A stretch of DNA of 64,000 bases from Agrobacterium tumefaciens (lineage in GTDB: Bacteria > Pseudomonadota > Alphaproteobacteria > Rhizobiales > Rhizobiaceae): positions 1 through 64,000 of the forward strand of contig NZ_WJOK01000023.1 of assembly GCF_009649785.1 (NCBI RefSeq), given 5' to 3'. Positions within the stretch are counted from its first letter, which is position 1; the number at the start of each line of letters is the position of its first letter. Under the pieces are notes generated by a model. It was not told the DNA's origin and made no database searches. It saw only the letters and a program-made list of their open reading frames with translations. Of the stretch, positions 43,609 through 52,995 are shown in pieces. Position numbers and translations under genes: made by a program.

Positions 43609-44413
43609 GAAGTTTGGCCTCGATTTGCGATGGTGATGGGTGAATGAAGGAGACAGGGGCAGACGGTGGACGCGGTCGTTTTCTCAACCGCACACCCTTG
43701 AGCCATATTTTAAGTGCTTCCCAATGGATGCCGGCAACAACCTTGAGGGTAAGAAAGGGGATGGTGACAAACGCCTTCAGCAGCGCGCCATCGGTCAGCT
43801 CGACGCGCCGCGCCAGATGCCTTGCAGTCAGGACTGGCCCCTCGTCGTCAAATGTATCGATAACGATCTTCAGCTTGTCGCCGGGTGGAATGACCCGGAA
43901 TACATAACGGAGATCCATGTCCATGAAGGGCGAGACATAGAAGGCCTTGTCGCAGCGCTGGACGATCTCGGCCGCACCTTCGGTCTCCACCGGGATAAGG
44001 TAGGAATGCCGCTCGCCGAACGTGTTGTCGACTTCCCAGAGAATGGCTTTGAGAGACCCGTTCCGGCCGTGGCAGAAAAACACGCTGAGTGGATTGAAGG
44101 CCCAGCCAAGGATGCGCGGCATGGTGAGCAGACGGATCGGACCACCATCGACGGTCATGCCTGCGGCCGTCATGGCGTTTTCGATCTGGTTGCGCAATTC
44201 CATCTTGCTCCCGTCGCCGCGGTCCCGGCGGTGAAAGGAAAACAGGTTGAAACGATCCACGGAGAACAGCCGCAGCTTACGGTCAAGCGCATCAAGTTCA
44301 TCAAGGTCGAGAAGCAGCGAGTAAATGCGATAGGCGAGCCGGTGCGCTTTCGGCTTGAAGCGCGCATGCATGACATGTCCGGGAAAAAGGGCGGAGGAGA
44401 AATGAGACGTCAT
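43595..44413 (-). CDS. DUF1365 protein
   Basis: 272-aa protein of the DUF1365 family, with SALFPGHVMHARFKPKAHRLAYRIYSLLLDLDEL at the start, the LLTMPRILGWAFNPLSVFFC motif in the centre, and FYVSPFMDMDLRYVFRV. Function not established; nearly always encoded between a flavin amine-oxidase-like protein and a Cfa-type methyltransferase, as here, with overlaps on both sides. In Rhodobacter such genes belong to the singlet-oxygen regulon. Confidence 0.9.
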   Translation of the reverse strand: MTSHFSSALFPGHVMHARFKPKAHRLAYRIYSLLLDLDELDALDRKLRLFSVDRFNLFSFHRRDRGDGSKMELRNQIENAMTAAGMTVDGGPIRLLTMPRILGWAFNPLSVFFCHGRNGSLKAILWEVDNTFGERHSYLIPVETEGAAEIVQRCDKAFYVSPFMDMDLRYVFRVIPPGDKLKIVIDTFDDEGPVLTARHLARRVELTDGALLKAFVTIPFLTLKVVAGIHWEALKIWLKGVRLRKRPRPPSAPVSFIHPSPSQIEAKLHDPV

Positions 44414-45783
44414 GGGATCGCCTCAACGAGTTTGATCGTTCTTTTCCGCGAAGCCAAATTCAGACGGACGATCCGGCCGCTATCATCGGTAACCTTCCAG
44501 GGCCTCGACAGGCCGCCCAGATCCTCAGCGACGGCAAGCCCTGCCTGAATGCCGTCTTCATGAAAACCCGAGCCAAAATAGGCGCCGCAGAACCAGGTGT
44601 TTCTCAAACCCTGCAAGGCCCAAAGTTCCTGCCTCATCTGCTCGGTGCCGGCATCGAAAACAGGATGGTGGTAGGTTTCCTCGGTGATGATTTTTCCCTT
44701 TTCCGGTTCGCGCGTCGGGTTCAGCGTTACGAAGGTGTCAGGGATTTCGCCCAGAGGCTGAAGCTTGTTCATCCAGTAGGTGATGCTCGGCTGCCCCGTT
44801 TCAATGCGTGTATCGGCCACATAGTTCCAGCTTGACCAGGCGGCGCGCCTGCGGGGCATGAAACTGCTGTCCGTGTGCAGTACCGCCCTGTTTTTCGTAT
44901 AGCCAAACGCGCCGAGAATGCGCCGTTCGGCTTGCGTCGCGTCCGTCAGCATCTCCAGCGCCTGATCTGCGTGTGTGGCAATCACCACATCGTCGAAACG
45001 TTCGAATTCGCCGTTAGTGTTGGCGATCTCGACCCCGTCCGCCAGGCGGTGGATGCGTGTCACGGGTGTCGAGAGCCGAATGCGATCGACGAATGGCGCA
45101 GTGAGGCGTTTCACATACTCCCGACTGCCGCCGACAACGGTGCGCCAGACGGGCCGGTTGCGCAGCAACAGCAGGCCATGATTGCTGCAGAACTTCACGA
45201 AATGAGCTGCCGGGTAACGGCCGACTTCCATGGCCGGGGTAGACCATATGGCTGCTGCCATCGGGTAAAGATGATCGTTGCGAAAGGCGTCGCCATAGTT
45301 GTTTTGCGAAAGATACTCATCGAGCGACATATCGCCCATCATCGGCAGATCGCGTGGGGCATTGCGATAAAAGCGCAAGAGGTCGGCAAGCATTGCCCAG
45401 AAGCGCGGTCTGACGGCATTTCTCTTCTGCGCCAAAAGGCCAAAGCCCGAGCCGCCGGAATATTCGAAACCGCCATCATCCAGCGAAACGGCAAAGGACA
45501 TGTTGGAGGCTGCGGTCGTCACTCCCAGCGTTTTGAAAAGTGCCGTCAGATTGGGATACGTCACCTCATTATAGACGATGAAACCCGTATCGACAGACAC
45601 CGCCTCCTGTTCAGTTTTGAACGTCACGGTGTTGCTGTGGCCGCCGACGCGGTCCGCAGCCTCGAAAACCGTGACATCATGCCGTTTCGACAAAAGCCAG
45701 GCCGCAGACAGACCGGAAATGCCTGTTCCGATCACGGCGATGTTTCGCCGGCTGTCTTTTCTTTTGGCTTCGGTATCGAACAT
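44410..45783 (-). CDS. FAD-dependent amine-oxidase-like oxidoreductase
   Basis: 457-aa flavoprotein. The ADP-binding dinucleotide fold IAVIGTGISGLSAAWLLSKRHDVTVFEA is at residues 15-42; FAD-binding continues with ADRVGGHSNTV, and the C-terminal FAD motif GSGFHEDGIQAGLAVAEDL near 420. It resembles the flavoprotein that works with Cfa-type methyltransferases in making branched or furan fatty acids, so desaturation of a methylated acyl chain is a reasonable guess. First gene of the leftward ECF operon, with GAGGAACC as ribosome site. Confidence 0.88.
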   Translation of the reverse strand: MFDTEAKRKDSRRNIAVIGTGISGLSAAWLLSKRHDVTVFEAADRVGGHSNTVTFKTEQEAVSVDTGFIVYNEVTYPNLTALFKTLGVTTAASNMSFAVSLDDGGFEYSGGSGFGLLAQKRNAVRPRFWAMLADLLRFYRNAPRDLPMMGDMSLDEYLSQNNYGDAFRNDHLYPMAAAIWSTPAMEVGRYPAAHFVKFCSNHGLLLLRNRPVWRTVVGGSREYVKRLTAPFVDRIRLSTPVTRIHRLADGVEIANTNGEFERFDDVVIATHADQALEMLTDATQAERRILGAFGYTKNRAVLHTDSSFMPRRRAAWSSWNYVADTRIETGQPSITYWMNKLQPLGEIPDTFVTLNPTREPEKGKIITEETYHHPVFDAGTEQMRQELWALQGLRNTWFCGAYFGSGFHEDGIQAGLAVAEDLGGLSRPWKVTDDSGRIVRLNLASRKRTIKLVEAIP

Positions 45784-45831
45784 GGTTCCTCGCTATTGCA
45801 TTCACAATTCAGTTTTACGGCCTGCGACAGA

Positions 45832-45857
45832 TACGAAGGAGCGGATCGATAAGTTTC
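45832..45857 (-). promoter_or_regulatory. ECF promoter of the leftward lipid operon
   Basis: Minus strand GAAAC (45857-45853), 17 bases, CGTA (45835-45832), lying 48 bases before the oxidoreductase ATG. Same spacing and bases as the promoters at 45896 and 54647. Presumed target of the ECF sigma factor encoded at 40844-41386. Confidence 0.75.
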
Positions 45858-45895
45858 AGCGGCGCGCAAATTTTTCAGAATTTTGTCAGGCGCTT

Positions 45896-45921
45896 GAAAC
45901 TCTTTTGCCGTCTCGCCCGTA
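45896..45921 (+). promoter_or_regulatory. ECF promoter of the rightward lipid operon
   Basis: Plus strand GAAAC (45896-45900), 17 bases, CGTA (45918-45921), 48 bases before ATG 45970. Mirrors the promoter at 45832-45857 in the same divergent region. Confidence 0.75.
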
Positions 45922-45969
45922 GTTGACACTGAAAACTTGGTCTGAAGTCCTTCGAATACAGTGAGCGGA

Positions 45970-46764
45970 ATGGTGATGATGTCTGTTGTGGTGGCCCTTG
46001 CCGTGCTGATGTCGCTTCTGATGGCGGCAGCCTGGGCGTTGCAGCGTTACACAGGATCGAGTGGCTGGATCGACACCGTCTGGTCTGCGAGTGTCGGGCT
46101 CGGCGGCGTGGTTGCCGTCTTGTTTTCCGATGGAGATCTCTGGCGCCGGGGAGCGGTTCTATTTCTTGTACTGGTGTGGTCGCTTCGGCTCGCGGGACAC
46201 ATCGGCATGCGGACGAGGGGAGGTGGCGAAGATCCACGTTACGCGAAGCTTATAGAAGAATGGGGCAGCAATGCCTCGTTGCGGCTTTTCGCCTTTCTCC
46301 AGATTCAGGCCGTTGCCGCCTTTGTGCTTGTTCTCGCCGTCTATCTTGCCGCCAGCAATCCTCTGCCATTTCCAAGCATTATCGATATGATAGCGTTGAT
46401 CATCGCGGCTGGTGCGCTTGTCGGAGAAGCGACCTCCGATGCACAGCTTTCACAGTTCAGAAAAACCCCGGAGGCCAAAACCGGCGTCTGCGAGACTGGT
46501 CTGTGGCGTTACTCGCGTCATCCCAACTACTTTTTCGAGTGGCTTTTCTGGTGCGGCTTTCCGTTGTTGGCCATCCATGCGCAGCCGTGGTCATGGCTGT
46601 CGCTTGCTGCGCCAGCCATGATGTACTGGCTCCTCGTCCACGTCTCCGGCATTCCCCCGCTCGAAGAACACATGCTGAAATCACGCGGAGAGAAATTCCG
46701 CGCCCTGCAAAACCGCGTCAACGCCTTCTTTCCGGGGCCACGCAAGAATGAGGACACGCCATGA
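45970..46764 (+). CDS. DUF1295 integral membrane protein
   Basis: 264-aa membrane protein with about seven spans. The C-terminal motif GLWRYSRHPNYFFEWLFWCGF and the downstream EEHMLKSRGEKFRAL place it in DUF1295, which is distantly related to steroid 5-alpha-reductase and isoprenylcysteine methyltransferase membrane enzymes that bind NADPH or SAM. Likely acts on lipids with its coupled Cfa-type partner; the stop overlaps that gene's start (ATGA). GTG 45961 is an alternative start. Confidence 0.9.
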   Translation: MVMMSVVVALAVLMSLLMAAAWALQRYTGSSGWIDTVWSASVGLGGVVAVLFSDGDLWRRGAVLFLVLVWSLRLAGHIGMRTRGGGEDPRYAKLIEEWGSNASLRLFAFLQIQAVAAFVLVLAVYLAASNPLPFPSIIDMIALIIAAGALVGEATSDAQLSQFRKTPEAKTGVCETGLWRYSRHPNYFFEWLFWCGFPLLAIHAQPWSWLSLAAPAMMYWLLVHVSGIPPLEEHMLKSRGEKFRALQNRVNAFFPGPRKNEDTP

Positions 46765-47786
46765 ACATGCTCGCATTCGCCATCAATGCTGCCGAACGCG
46801 CACCGCTGAGTGACAATATGACGCTTGCCGGCATCGACATGCTCTGCGCACGCACTAAACGGCGACTTGCCGGCGTTCCGGCGGCGGAAGAAAACGCTTT
46901 TGTGACTGATATGGCGAAATTTCCCGTCGCCACACACACCGACGAGGCGAACAGGCAGCACTACGAGGTGCCGGCTGAATTCTTTGCAATCGCCCTTGGC
47001 GCGCAAAGAAAATATTCCTGCTGCTTTTATCCCAATGCTCAGACAACGCTGGATGAGGCTGAAACATTGGCGCTGGAAGAGACTGTTTCCCATGCCCGAT
47101 TGCAGGACGGGATGAATATTCTCGAACTCGGCTGTGGCTGGGGTTCGCTCTCCCTTTATATGGCCGGCCGGTTTCCCAATGCGCGGATTACGTCCGTTTC
47201 AAATTCGGCTTCGCAGCGCGAATATATAATCGAACGTGCAAATGAGCGTGGGCTGTCGAACCTCTCGGTGGTGACGGCCGACATGAATGATTTCACTACT
47301 GACGAGCGTTTCGACCGTGTCGTATCGGTGGAAATGTTCGAGCACATGTCGAACTGGCAGGCATTGTTCGAGCGCGTCCGCTCGTGGCTGACGCCCGAGG
47401 GCAAGTTTTTCCTCCACGTCTTCAATCACCGGGATCGATCCTATCGTTTCGATCATGGCAACCGGGCAGACTGGATCGCGCAGCATTTCTTCACCGGCGG
47501 CATCATGCCTGCCTTCGATCTTCCTCACCGTTTCCCGGCGCTTTTCACCGTGGAACAGGAGTGGCGCTGGTCGGGATCGCATTATCGCCGAACGGCCCTC
47601 GACTGGCTTGGAAATTTCGACCGGGAGATCGACCGTATCCGACCGATTCTGCAGCGGGTCTATGGCAACGATGCGCGCTTGTGGGAACGTCGTTGGAGAC
47701 TGTTCTTCCTCGCGACGGCAGGTCTTTTCGGGCACGAAGACGGTAAGGTCTGGGGCGTTGGACACTACCTCATGGCGCGCGTCTAG
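46761..47786 (+). CDS. Cfa-family SAM-dependent methyltransferase (copy 2)
   Basis: 341-aa methyltransferase. Motif I is NILELGCGWGSLSLYMAGRFP near residue 120, followed by SNSASQREYI and DRVVSVEMFEHMSNW. It lacks most of the N-terminal lipid domain of the 410-aa copy on the other strand and has an EVPAEFFAIALGAQRKYSCCFY segment typical of the Cfa core. It is translationally coupled to DUF1295. Two different Cfa-type enzymes under one promoter type suggest successive or alternative lipid methylations. Confidence 0.9.
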   Translation: MNMLAFAINAAERAPLSDNMTLAGIDMLCARTKRRLAGVPAAEENAFVTDMAKFPVATHTDEANRQHYEVPAEFFAIALGAQRKYSCCFYPNAQTTLDEAETLALEETVSHARLQDGMNILELGCGWGSLSLYMAGRFPNARITSVSNSASQREYIIERANERGLSNLSVVTADMNDFTTDERFDRVVSVEMFEHMSNWQALFERVRSWLTPEGKFFLHVFNHRDRSYRFDHGNRADWIAQHFFTGGIMPAFDLPHRFPALFTVEQEWRWSGSHYRRTALDWLGNFDREIDRIRPILQRVYGNDARLWERRWRLFFLATAGLFGHEDGKVWGVGHYLMARV

Positions 47787-48074
47787 ATCGCTGCAAATAC
47801 GCGCATGCGAACCCAATCCGGCGCCGCTTCGCCCTTCGTCGCGATGCGGCGAAGGTGTGTCGTCGGTTGGCGCAGGCCGCTGAGGCCGGCGAAGCGGGAA
47901 AAATGGATATGCGATTGATTGTGCATGATTTGATCGTGCAAAATTTGTGTATTTCATTCCTGTTTGCTTAACCCCGTTTTTTGAAATCTGCGAAGTTCGG
48001 CGACCTCGTCTAGCTTCCGTTCGGCTTTTGCATCAAGGAGCGGGCTCGCCCCGTAGTCAAAGCCAAGGGTCAGC

Positions 48075-49400
48075 ATGCCTTTTCAGAAAACAAAAGACCG
48101 AGAGGAATATTCGCAGCATCTTCTTCTCCTGTGTCGAGTTGCAGCCTGGATGGGCGTGGCGCTGGCGACTGGCTGGTTCGTGTTTTTCATTCTCACGGAA
48201 AGATGGGGCATTGCGCTCAGCCTACTCATTCTAGGGGTTGCGATCGTGCCGTGCTGGCTGACTTGCCTGATGGGCCACTTTTCCCTCGGACTCATTCTGG
48301 CTCAGAGCGCCTGTATCCTGTTCGTCTGCTGGTATTCCGTCGCTATCGATGTCTCCGACGATACCGTACCGAGGACGACGCATCTCTACCTGCTCGTCAT
48401 AATCTTCGTCGGCTACATGAATTTTCAACGCCAGCGTTCCGCCGCCCAGTTTCTGGTCATCGCGGCAAGTCTCGTGGCCTTTGTTTATTTCTGCGCGTCG
48501 GCCGCGCGGTTTTCGTTCAGTACTCCCATGCCGCAGGATGTGCGCAGCATCAGCGCCTGGTTCAACAGTGTTTTCGCAGCGTTGATGCTGTGTGGCGGTG
48601 TCGCCGCCATGCAGGCGCAGTTTCGCAGTCATACGAAAAAAGCCCTGGAACTTCGCTCCGCGCTTTCGAATGGCCAGTTTGAACTTTTCTACCAAGCGCA
48701 GGTTCGCGCGGATGGCACGCTGCTTGGCGCAGAGGCGCTGTTGCGGTGGAACCACCCGAAACGGGGATACATCCCGCCAGCCGATTTCATCGCGCTTGCG
48801 CAGCAAACCGGTTTCATGCCGACAATCGGCGCTTGGGTCATTGCGGAAGCCTGCAAGACACTTGCGAGATGGCAGGAGAACCCGGCAACCCAGAATCTCA
48901 CCTTGTCGATCAACATCACTGCCGATCATTTCGTCGACGCGGGATTTTCCGGGCAGCTTCTTGATGCCGCCTCGTCTCAGGGCATCAAGCCACAGCTTCT
49001 AAAGCTGGAGCTGACCGAGAGCGTTTTCCTATTCGACATAGAAGCAGCGATCGCGAAAATGAAGCTCCTTGATCGTTCCGGCTTCACGATTTCACTCGAC
49101 GATTTCGGCACTGGCTACTCTTCACTAAGCTACCTGCGGCAATTGCCGCTCAAACAGATCAAGATTGATCGCAGCTTCGTGACGGGGGTGACCGAAAGCG
49201 GGCGTATGGCGACAATCACGCGAAACATCGTCCAGATGGGGCACGACCTTTCGCTGGAAGTTCTGGCCGAAGGCGTGGAGACCGAGGCGGAGCTGCGGAT
49301 GATGCTGTCCTACGGCTGCCGATTGTTTCAGGGCTATCTTTTTGCGAGGCCGACGAGCCTCGTCGAATTCGAGCAATATGCCGCCCGTCCATCGTCCTGA
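48075..49400 (+). CDS. Membrane-bound EAL phosphodiesterase
   Basis: 441-aa protein: an N-terminal integral sensor of about six spans (residues 15-175, MASE-like, not assignable to a named family) and a C-terminal EAL domain (about 195-435). The catalytic set is complete: GAEALLRW, N of INITADHF, E of LELTESV, DDFGTGYSSLSYL, K of QIKIDRSF and E of AEGVETEAE, so c-di-GMP hydrolysis is expected. No GGDEF domain. AAGGGT before the start. Could couple membrane state to motility, curli or exopolysaccharide. Confidence 0.9.
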   Translation: MPFQKTKDREEYSQHLLLLCRVAAWMGVALATGWFVFFILTERWGIALSLLILGVAIVPCWLTCLMGHFSLGLILAQSACILFVCWYSVAIDVSDDTVPRTTHLYLLVIIFVGYMNFQRQRSAAQFLVIAASLVAFVYFCASAARFSFSTPMPQDVRSISAWFNSVFAALMLCGGVAAMQAQFRSHTKKALELRSALSNGQFELFYQAQVRADGTLLGAEALLRWNHPKRGYIPPADFIALAQQTGFMPTIGAWVIAEACKTLARWQENPATQNLTLSINITADHFVDAGFSGQLLDAASSQGIKPQLLKLELTESVFLFDIEAAIAKMKLLDRSGFTISLDDFGTGYSSLSYLRQLPLKQIKIDRSFVTGVTESGRMATITRNIVQMGHDLSLEVLAEGVETEAELRMMLSYGCRLFQGYLFARPTSLVEFEQYAARPSS

Positions 49401-49550
49401 CCGGACGTTTTGCGACAGGCTGAGGCATCCGGATCGAATTCAGTGGCGTGCCTGCCGGCAGATCCGGGCGTTGAACAATGTACCATTCTTCGGGTAGAGC
49501 TATCTTGCCCGTCAGGATCGCAACCGATCCGCATCATTTCGTTGGTTCGC

Positions 49551-50546
49551 ATGATCCCAGTAGCACTACCCTCCGTCGAAACGCTGCTTTTGCTTGCCTT
49601 CCTTCTTGCCACGACACTGGTCTGGGGTATCTGGACAGTGGTGTTGGTTGCACGATACGCAGGAGGCCGCTGGGCGCGCCCGATGATGCTGCCCTATGGT
49701 CTGGCGACCGCCATTGCAATTTTTACACTTTGGCAGTTCGGTAATTTCTATCTCCAGATGCGTGCCTACGACAGGGAAATGGCGTCTAGCTATCGCCCGG
49801 AGCTTGGGGAGCCGGTGCGCCTTGGCCAGATCGACATGCCCAAAGGCACGAAACTTGAACTGGCCGTGGCCGATACCAGGGAATCATTCAACCGCGCGGT
49901 CTTCCCCCATCCCGTGTGGGTCGCGAATGTCGATGCCGTCGAGATCGCCCGCTACATCGCGATAAAAACCAACGGAAATTATGAGACCGTCGGCTTTGTT
50001 CCAGAGACGATGCGGGTGACGGGCACAGGCGTGACCCTGCAGAGCGGCTGGCGCTGCGATGCGGCACAACCGGTTGAGTTCGACCTGAAGGCTGACGGGG
50101 ATGTATCCGCTTTCAGCCGATGTGTCCTTGCCGACGGGAATATCGTCGACGGCATTGTCTTGCAGAAGGGCACGTTTCTGCGTGCCTCCACCGGCAATGT
50201 CTATACCGACGGTTTCATCGATTCCGACAGGTGGGTTCTCGACACGCCCACGGGCCAGGCTATCCGCATTGATGATTTCGCTCTTGAGGATGTCACGCTC
50301 GCCCTTGATGGCGAAAGAAAACTCTATGAAATCCGAAGCGCGGTTTTGTCGAAGGAAGCAACGGCGGGCGCGCTCCACTTCGCAGCCGGCAGTGGAATTC
50401 GCCTCAATCCCCGGCACTTCCGGACTGATTATCCCGGTGCATGGTTGATAACACCATCTCCTGCGTCCACCGGTTCTGAACCGGTGTCGCATCGGTCAAG
50501 CGTGCTGAACAGAGGCGGAAAGCTTCTGGCCACCCTTTCCGACTAG
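49551..50546 (+). CDS. Membrane protein of unknown function
   Basis: 331 aa from ATG 49551. Two membrane spans at about 8-35 and 46-68, then a large, mostly beta, probably periplasmic domain with no motif that I recognise (KGTKLELAVADTRESFNRAVFPHPV is near its start; two cysteines in WRCDAAQ and SRCVLADG could form a disulfide). The long in-frame region upstream to 49410 has no ribosome site. It is not similar to any family I can name. It lies between the EAL gene and an acetyltransferase. Confidence 0.6.
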   Translation: MIPVALPSVETLLLLAFLLATTLVWGIWTVVLVARYAGGRWARPMMLPYGLATAIAIFTLWQFGNFYLQMRAYDREMASSYRPELGEPVRLGQIDMPKGTKLELAVADTRESFNRAVFPHPVWVANVDAVEIARYIAIKTNGNYETVGFVPETMRVTGTGVTLQSGWRCDAAQPVEFDLKADGDVSAFSRCVLADGNIVDGIVLQKGTFLRASTGNVYTDGFIDSDRWVLDTPTGQAIRIDDFALEDVTLALDGERKLYEIRSAVLSKEATAGALHFAAGSGIRLNPRHFRTDYPGAWLITPSPASTGSEPVSHRSSVLNRGGKLLATLSD

Positions 50547-50648
50547 CGCATTGGTGGACCAGATACTCTGAACGACCTCGATGGAGGTCTCTCTTGCGAT
50601 CAGGTGCCCGCGACCCCAGATATCGCGCATTATTGAAAGTGCGCATAA

Positions 50649-51209
50649 ATGAACCCTGAGAACTACCTACCGATAAAGACCGACCGGCTGATCCTTCGTA
50701 AATTCCAGGCCGCTGATCTCGCATCATACGCCGATTACCACACGCGCGATGACGTCTACCGTTTCCTCTATGCCGCACCGCCTTCGGATGATGCGGTGAA
50801 AACGCAATTCGCAGCGCTGCTCGAGGCTCCGTTCGAAGAGGACGGCGATACGTTGCGACTTGCCGTTACGCGCAGTGACGATGACACGTTGATCGGCGAA
50901 GTCCTGCTTAAAATTGCGAGCAAGGCAGCTTTGCAGGCGGAAGTCGGTTATGTCTTCAATCCTGATTTCTCAGGTAAGGGATATGCGACGGAAGCCGTCC
51001 GGGCCATGATAAGCCTCGGCTTCGAGACGCTCGGATATCACCGGATTTTCGCGCGGCTGGATGCCCTGAACCACGGATCGATCGGTGTTGTTGAACGCCT
51101 TGGCCTGCGGAAAGAAGCGCATTTGATCGAGAATGACCGGTTTGGCGGCACCTGGGGGGATGAATTCATCTATGCCACCCTGAAGAGGGAGTGGGCGTCT
51201 AGCCCATGA
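50649..51209 (+). CDS. RimJ/RimL-type GNAT acetyltransferase
   Basis: 186-aa N-acetyltransferase with the family N-terminus ETDRLILRKF-like TDRLILRKFQAADL, acetyl-CoA loop NPDFSGKGYATEAVRAMI near residues 103-120 and the C-terminal NHGSIGVVERLGLRKEAHL motif. Targets of the branch are ribosomal protein N-termini or small amines; not predictable here. Ends 44 bases before the photolyase gene and may be co-transcribed with it. Confidence 0.87.
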   Translation: MNPENYLPIKTDRLILRKFQAADLASYADYHTRDDVYRFLYAAPPSDDAVKTQFAALLEAPFEEDGDTLRLAVTRSDDDTLIGEVLLKIASKAALQAEVGYVFNPDFSGKGYATEAVRAMISLGFETLGYHRIFARLDALNHGSIGVVERLGLRKEAHLIENDRFGGTWGDEFIYATLKREWASSP

Positions 51210-51253
51210 TCTTGCGCAGGTGATGATTATGTCGGGTTTGAAGGAAATTGTCG

Positions 51254-52777
51254 GTGTCTCAACTGGTCTTGATCCTCGGCGATCAATTATCTTTCTCCCT
51301 ATCTTCGCTGGATGGTGTCGACAAGACGCGCGACACGATCCTGCTTTGCGAGGTAATGGCGGAGGCTACCTATGTCGGCCATCACAAAAAGAAGATCGCC
51401 TTCATCTTTTCCGCCATGCGCCACTTCGCCGAGGAACTGCGTGGCGAAGGATACCGGGTTCGCTACACGCGGATTGATGATCGCGACAATGCGGGCTCCT
51501 TCTCCGGCGAGGTGCAGCGGGCGTTAAACGACCTGACCCCTTCCAGGATTTGCGTCACCGAGGCTGGAGAATGGCGCGTCAAGTCAGAGATCGAGCGCTT
51601 CGCCAGTGCCTTCAACATCGAGGTCGATATCCGCCCTGATCGGCGCTTTCTTGCCACCCACGAGGAGTTCGAGCGCTGGGCGGCCGGGCGCAAAAGCCTG
51701 ACGATGGAATATTTCTACCGGGAAATGCGTCGCAAGACTGGCCTGTTGATGAATGGCGAAGAGCCGGTCGGTGGACGCTGGAATTTTGACTCGGAAAACC
51801 GCAGCCCCGCCAAGCCGGACCTGCTGAGGCCAAGACACCCTGTCTTCGCACCGGACAGGATAACAAGGGATGTCATCGACACCGTCGAGCGGCTGTTTCC
51901 CGACAATTTCGGCAAGCTTGAGAACTTTGGTTTCGCCGTCACCCGCGCCGATGCCGAGCGGGCGCTCAGTGCCTTCATAAACGATTTCCTGATGAATTTC
52001 GGCGCCACGCAAGATGCCATGCTGCAGGATGACCCGTATCTCAACCACTCGCTTCTGTCTTTTTACATCAATTGCGGGCTGCTGGACGCGCTGGAGGTCT
52101 GCAGGGCGGCGGAGCGCGCCTACTACGAGGGCGCGGCACCGCTCAATGCCGTCGAGGGTTTCATTCGCCAGATCATCGGCTGGCGGGAATATATGCGTGG
52201 CATCTACTGGTTTGCGGGGCCGGACTATGTCGACAGCAATTTCTTCCAAAACGACAGGCCGCTGCCGGGCTTTTACTGGACGGGCAAAACCCACATGAAC
52301 TGCATGGCGACCGTAATTACGGAAACCATCGAAAATGCCTATGCTCACCATATCCAGCGCCTGATGATCACGGGAAATTTTGCCCTTCTCGCCGGCATTG
52401 ATCCGAAGGCCGTTCATCAATGGTATCTGGAGGTCTATGCGGATGCCTATGAATGGGTTGAGCTGCCGAATGTGATCGGCATGAGCCAGTTCGCCGATGG
52501 CGGCTTTCTCGGGACAAAGCCCTATGCCGCAAGTGGCAACTACATCAATCGCATGTCGGACTATTGCAGTAGTTGCCGCTATGATCCCAAGGAGCGTCTC
52601 GGTGACAAGGCCTGTCCATTCAACGCGCTATACTGGGATTTTCTGGCCCGCAACCGTGAAAGGCTGAAATCCAACCATCGGCTGGCGCAGCCCTATGCCA
52701 CATGGTACCGGATGAGCGAAGACGTCCGCCATGATATCAGGGCAAAGGCGGCTCTGTTTTTGAACCGCCTGAGCTAA
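51254..52777 (+). CDS. phrB: Iron-sulfur bacterial (6-4) photolyase / cryptochrome PhrB
   Basis: 507 aa from GTG 51254 (AAGGAA seven bases upstream). Member of the FeS-BCP family that repairs (6-4) photoproducts with blue light using FAD, with DMRL as antenna and a 4Fe-4S cluster. The cluster cysteines fall at C350, C438, C441 and C454, and the adjoining histidines H365-H366 are present, the same numbering as I recall for Agrobacterium fabrum PhrB. Residues 1-130 form the antenna domain and 220-500 the helical FAD domain. It strongly suggests the genus. Functionally fits the light/singlet-oxygen regulon on both sides, although no ECF promoter word was found before it. Confidence 0.96.
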   Translation: MSQLVLILGDQLSFSLSSLDGVDKTRDTILLCEVMAEATYVGHHKKKIAFIFSAMRHFAEELRGEGYRVRYTRIDDRDNAGSFSGEVQRALNDLTPSRICVTEAGEWRVKSEIERFASAFNIEVDIRPDRRFLATHEEFERWAAGRKSLTMEYFYREMRRKTGLLMNGEEPVGGRWNFDSENRSPAKPDLLRPRHPVFAPDRITRDVIDTVERLFPDNFGKLENFGFAVTRADAERALSAFINDFLMNFGATQDAMLQDDPYLNHSLLSFYINCGLLDALEVCRAAERAYYEGAAPLNAVEGFIRQIIGWREYMRGIYWFAGPDYVDSNFFQNDRPLPGFYWTGKTHMNCMATVITETIENAYAHHIQRLMITGNFALLAGIDPKAVHQWYLEVYADAYEWVELPNVIGMSQFADGGFLGTKPYAASGNYINRMSDYCSSCRYDPKERLGDKACPFNALYWDFLARNRERLKSNHRLAQPYATWYRMSEDVRHDIRAKAALFLNRLS

Positions 52778-52841
52778 CGCGGCCCTTTCTCTGCTTTTGC
52801 CGACGGCGGGATACGCGATCAGAGCTGTCCCTGCGAATGTC

Positions 52842-52941
52842 TCAGTCATGACGCGGCTCGTAAACCCAGCTCCGCGTGGTGCCGACAGCGCCGCCGATCC
52901 ATGCCGCAATGGTGCCAATGATAAGAGCGACGAAGGCGAGC
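52842..52941 (-). pseudogene. Decayed C-terminal fragment of a small membrane protein
   Basis: On the minus strand about 33 codons read as a hydrophobic helix with GxxxA-type pattern (ALIIGTIAAWIGGAVG) and a polar end, stopping at 52842. An in-frame stop lies just before it, and no start codon fits. The layout resembles the last span of PhnA-like or similar small membrane proteins. Evidence is limited to composition and the helix pattern. Confidence 0.3.
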
Positions 52942-52995
52942 TATCGGAAACGACGTGAAGCCTGCCGCGTTTCTCAGCTTACTTTAAACTATCAG

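Noticed and set aside
48000-48040. GAAAT-N17-CTCG upstream of the EAL gene at 48075 as a fourth ECF promoter
   Set aside because: Both boxes deviate from GAAAC and CGTA, so the match is not better than chance.
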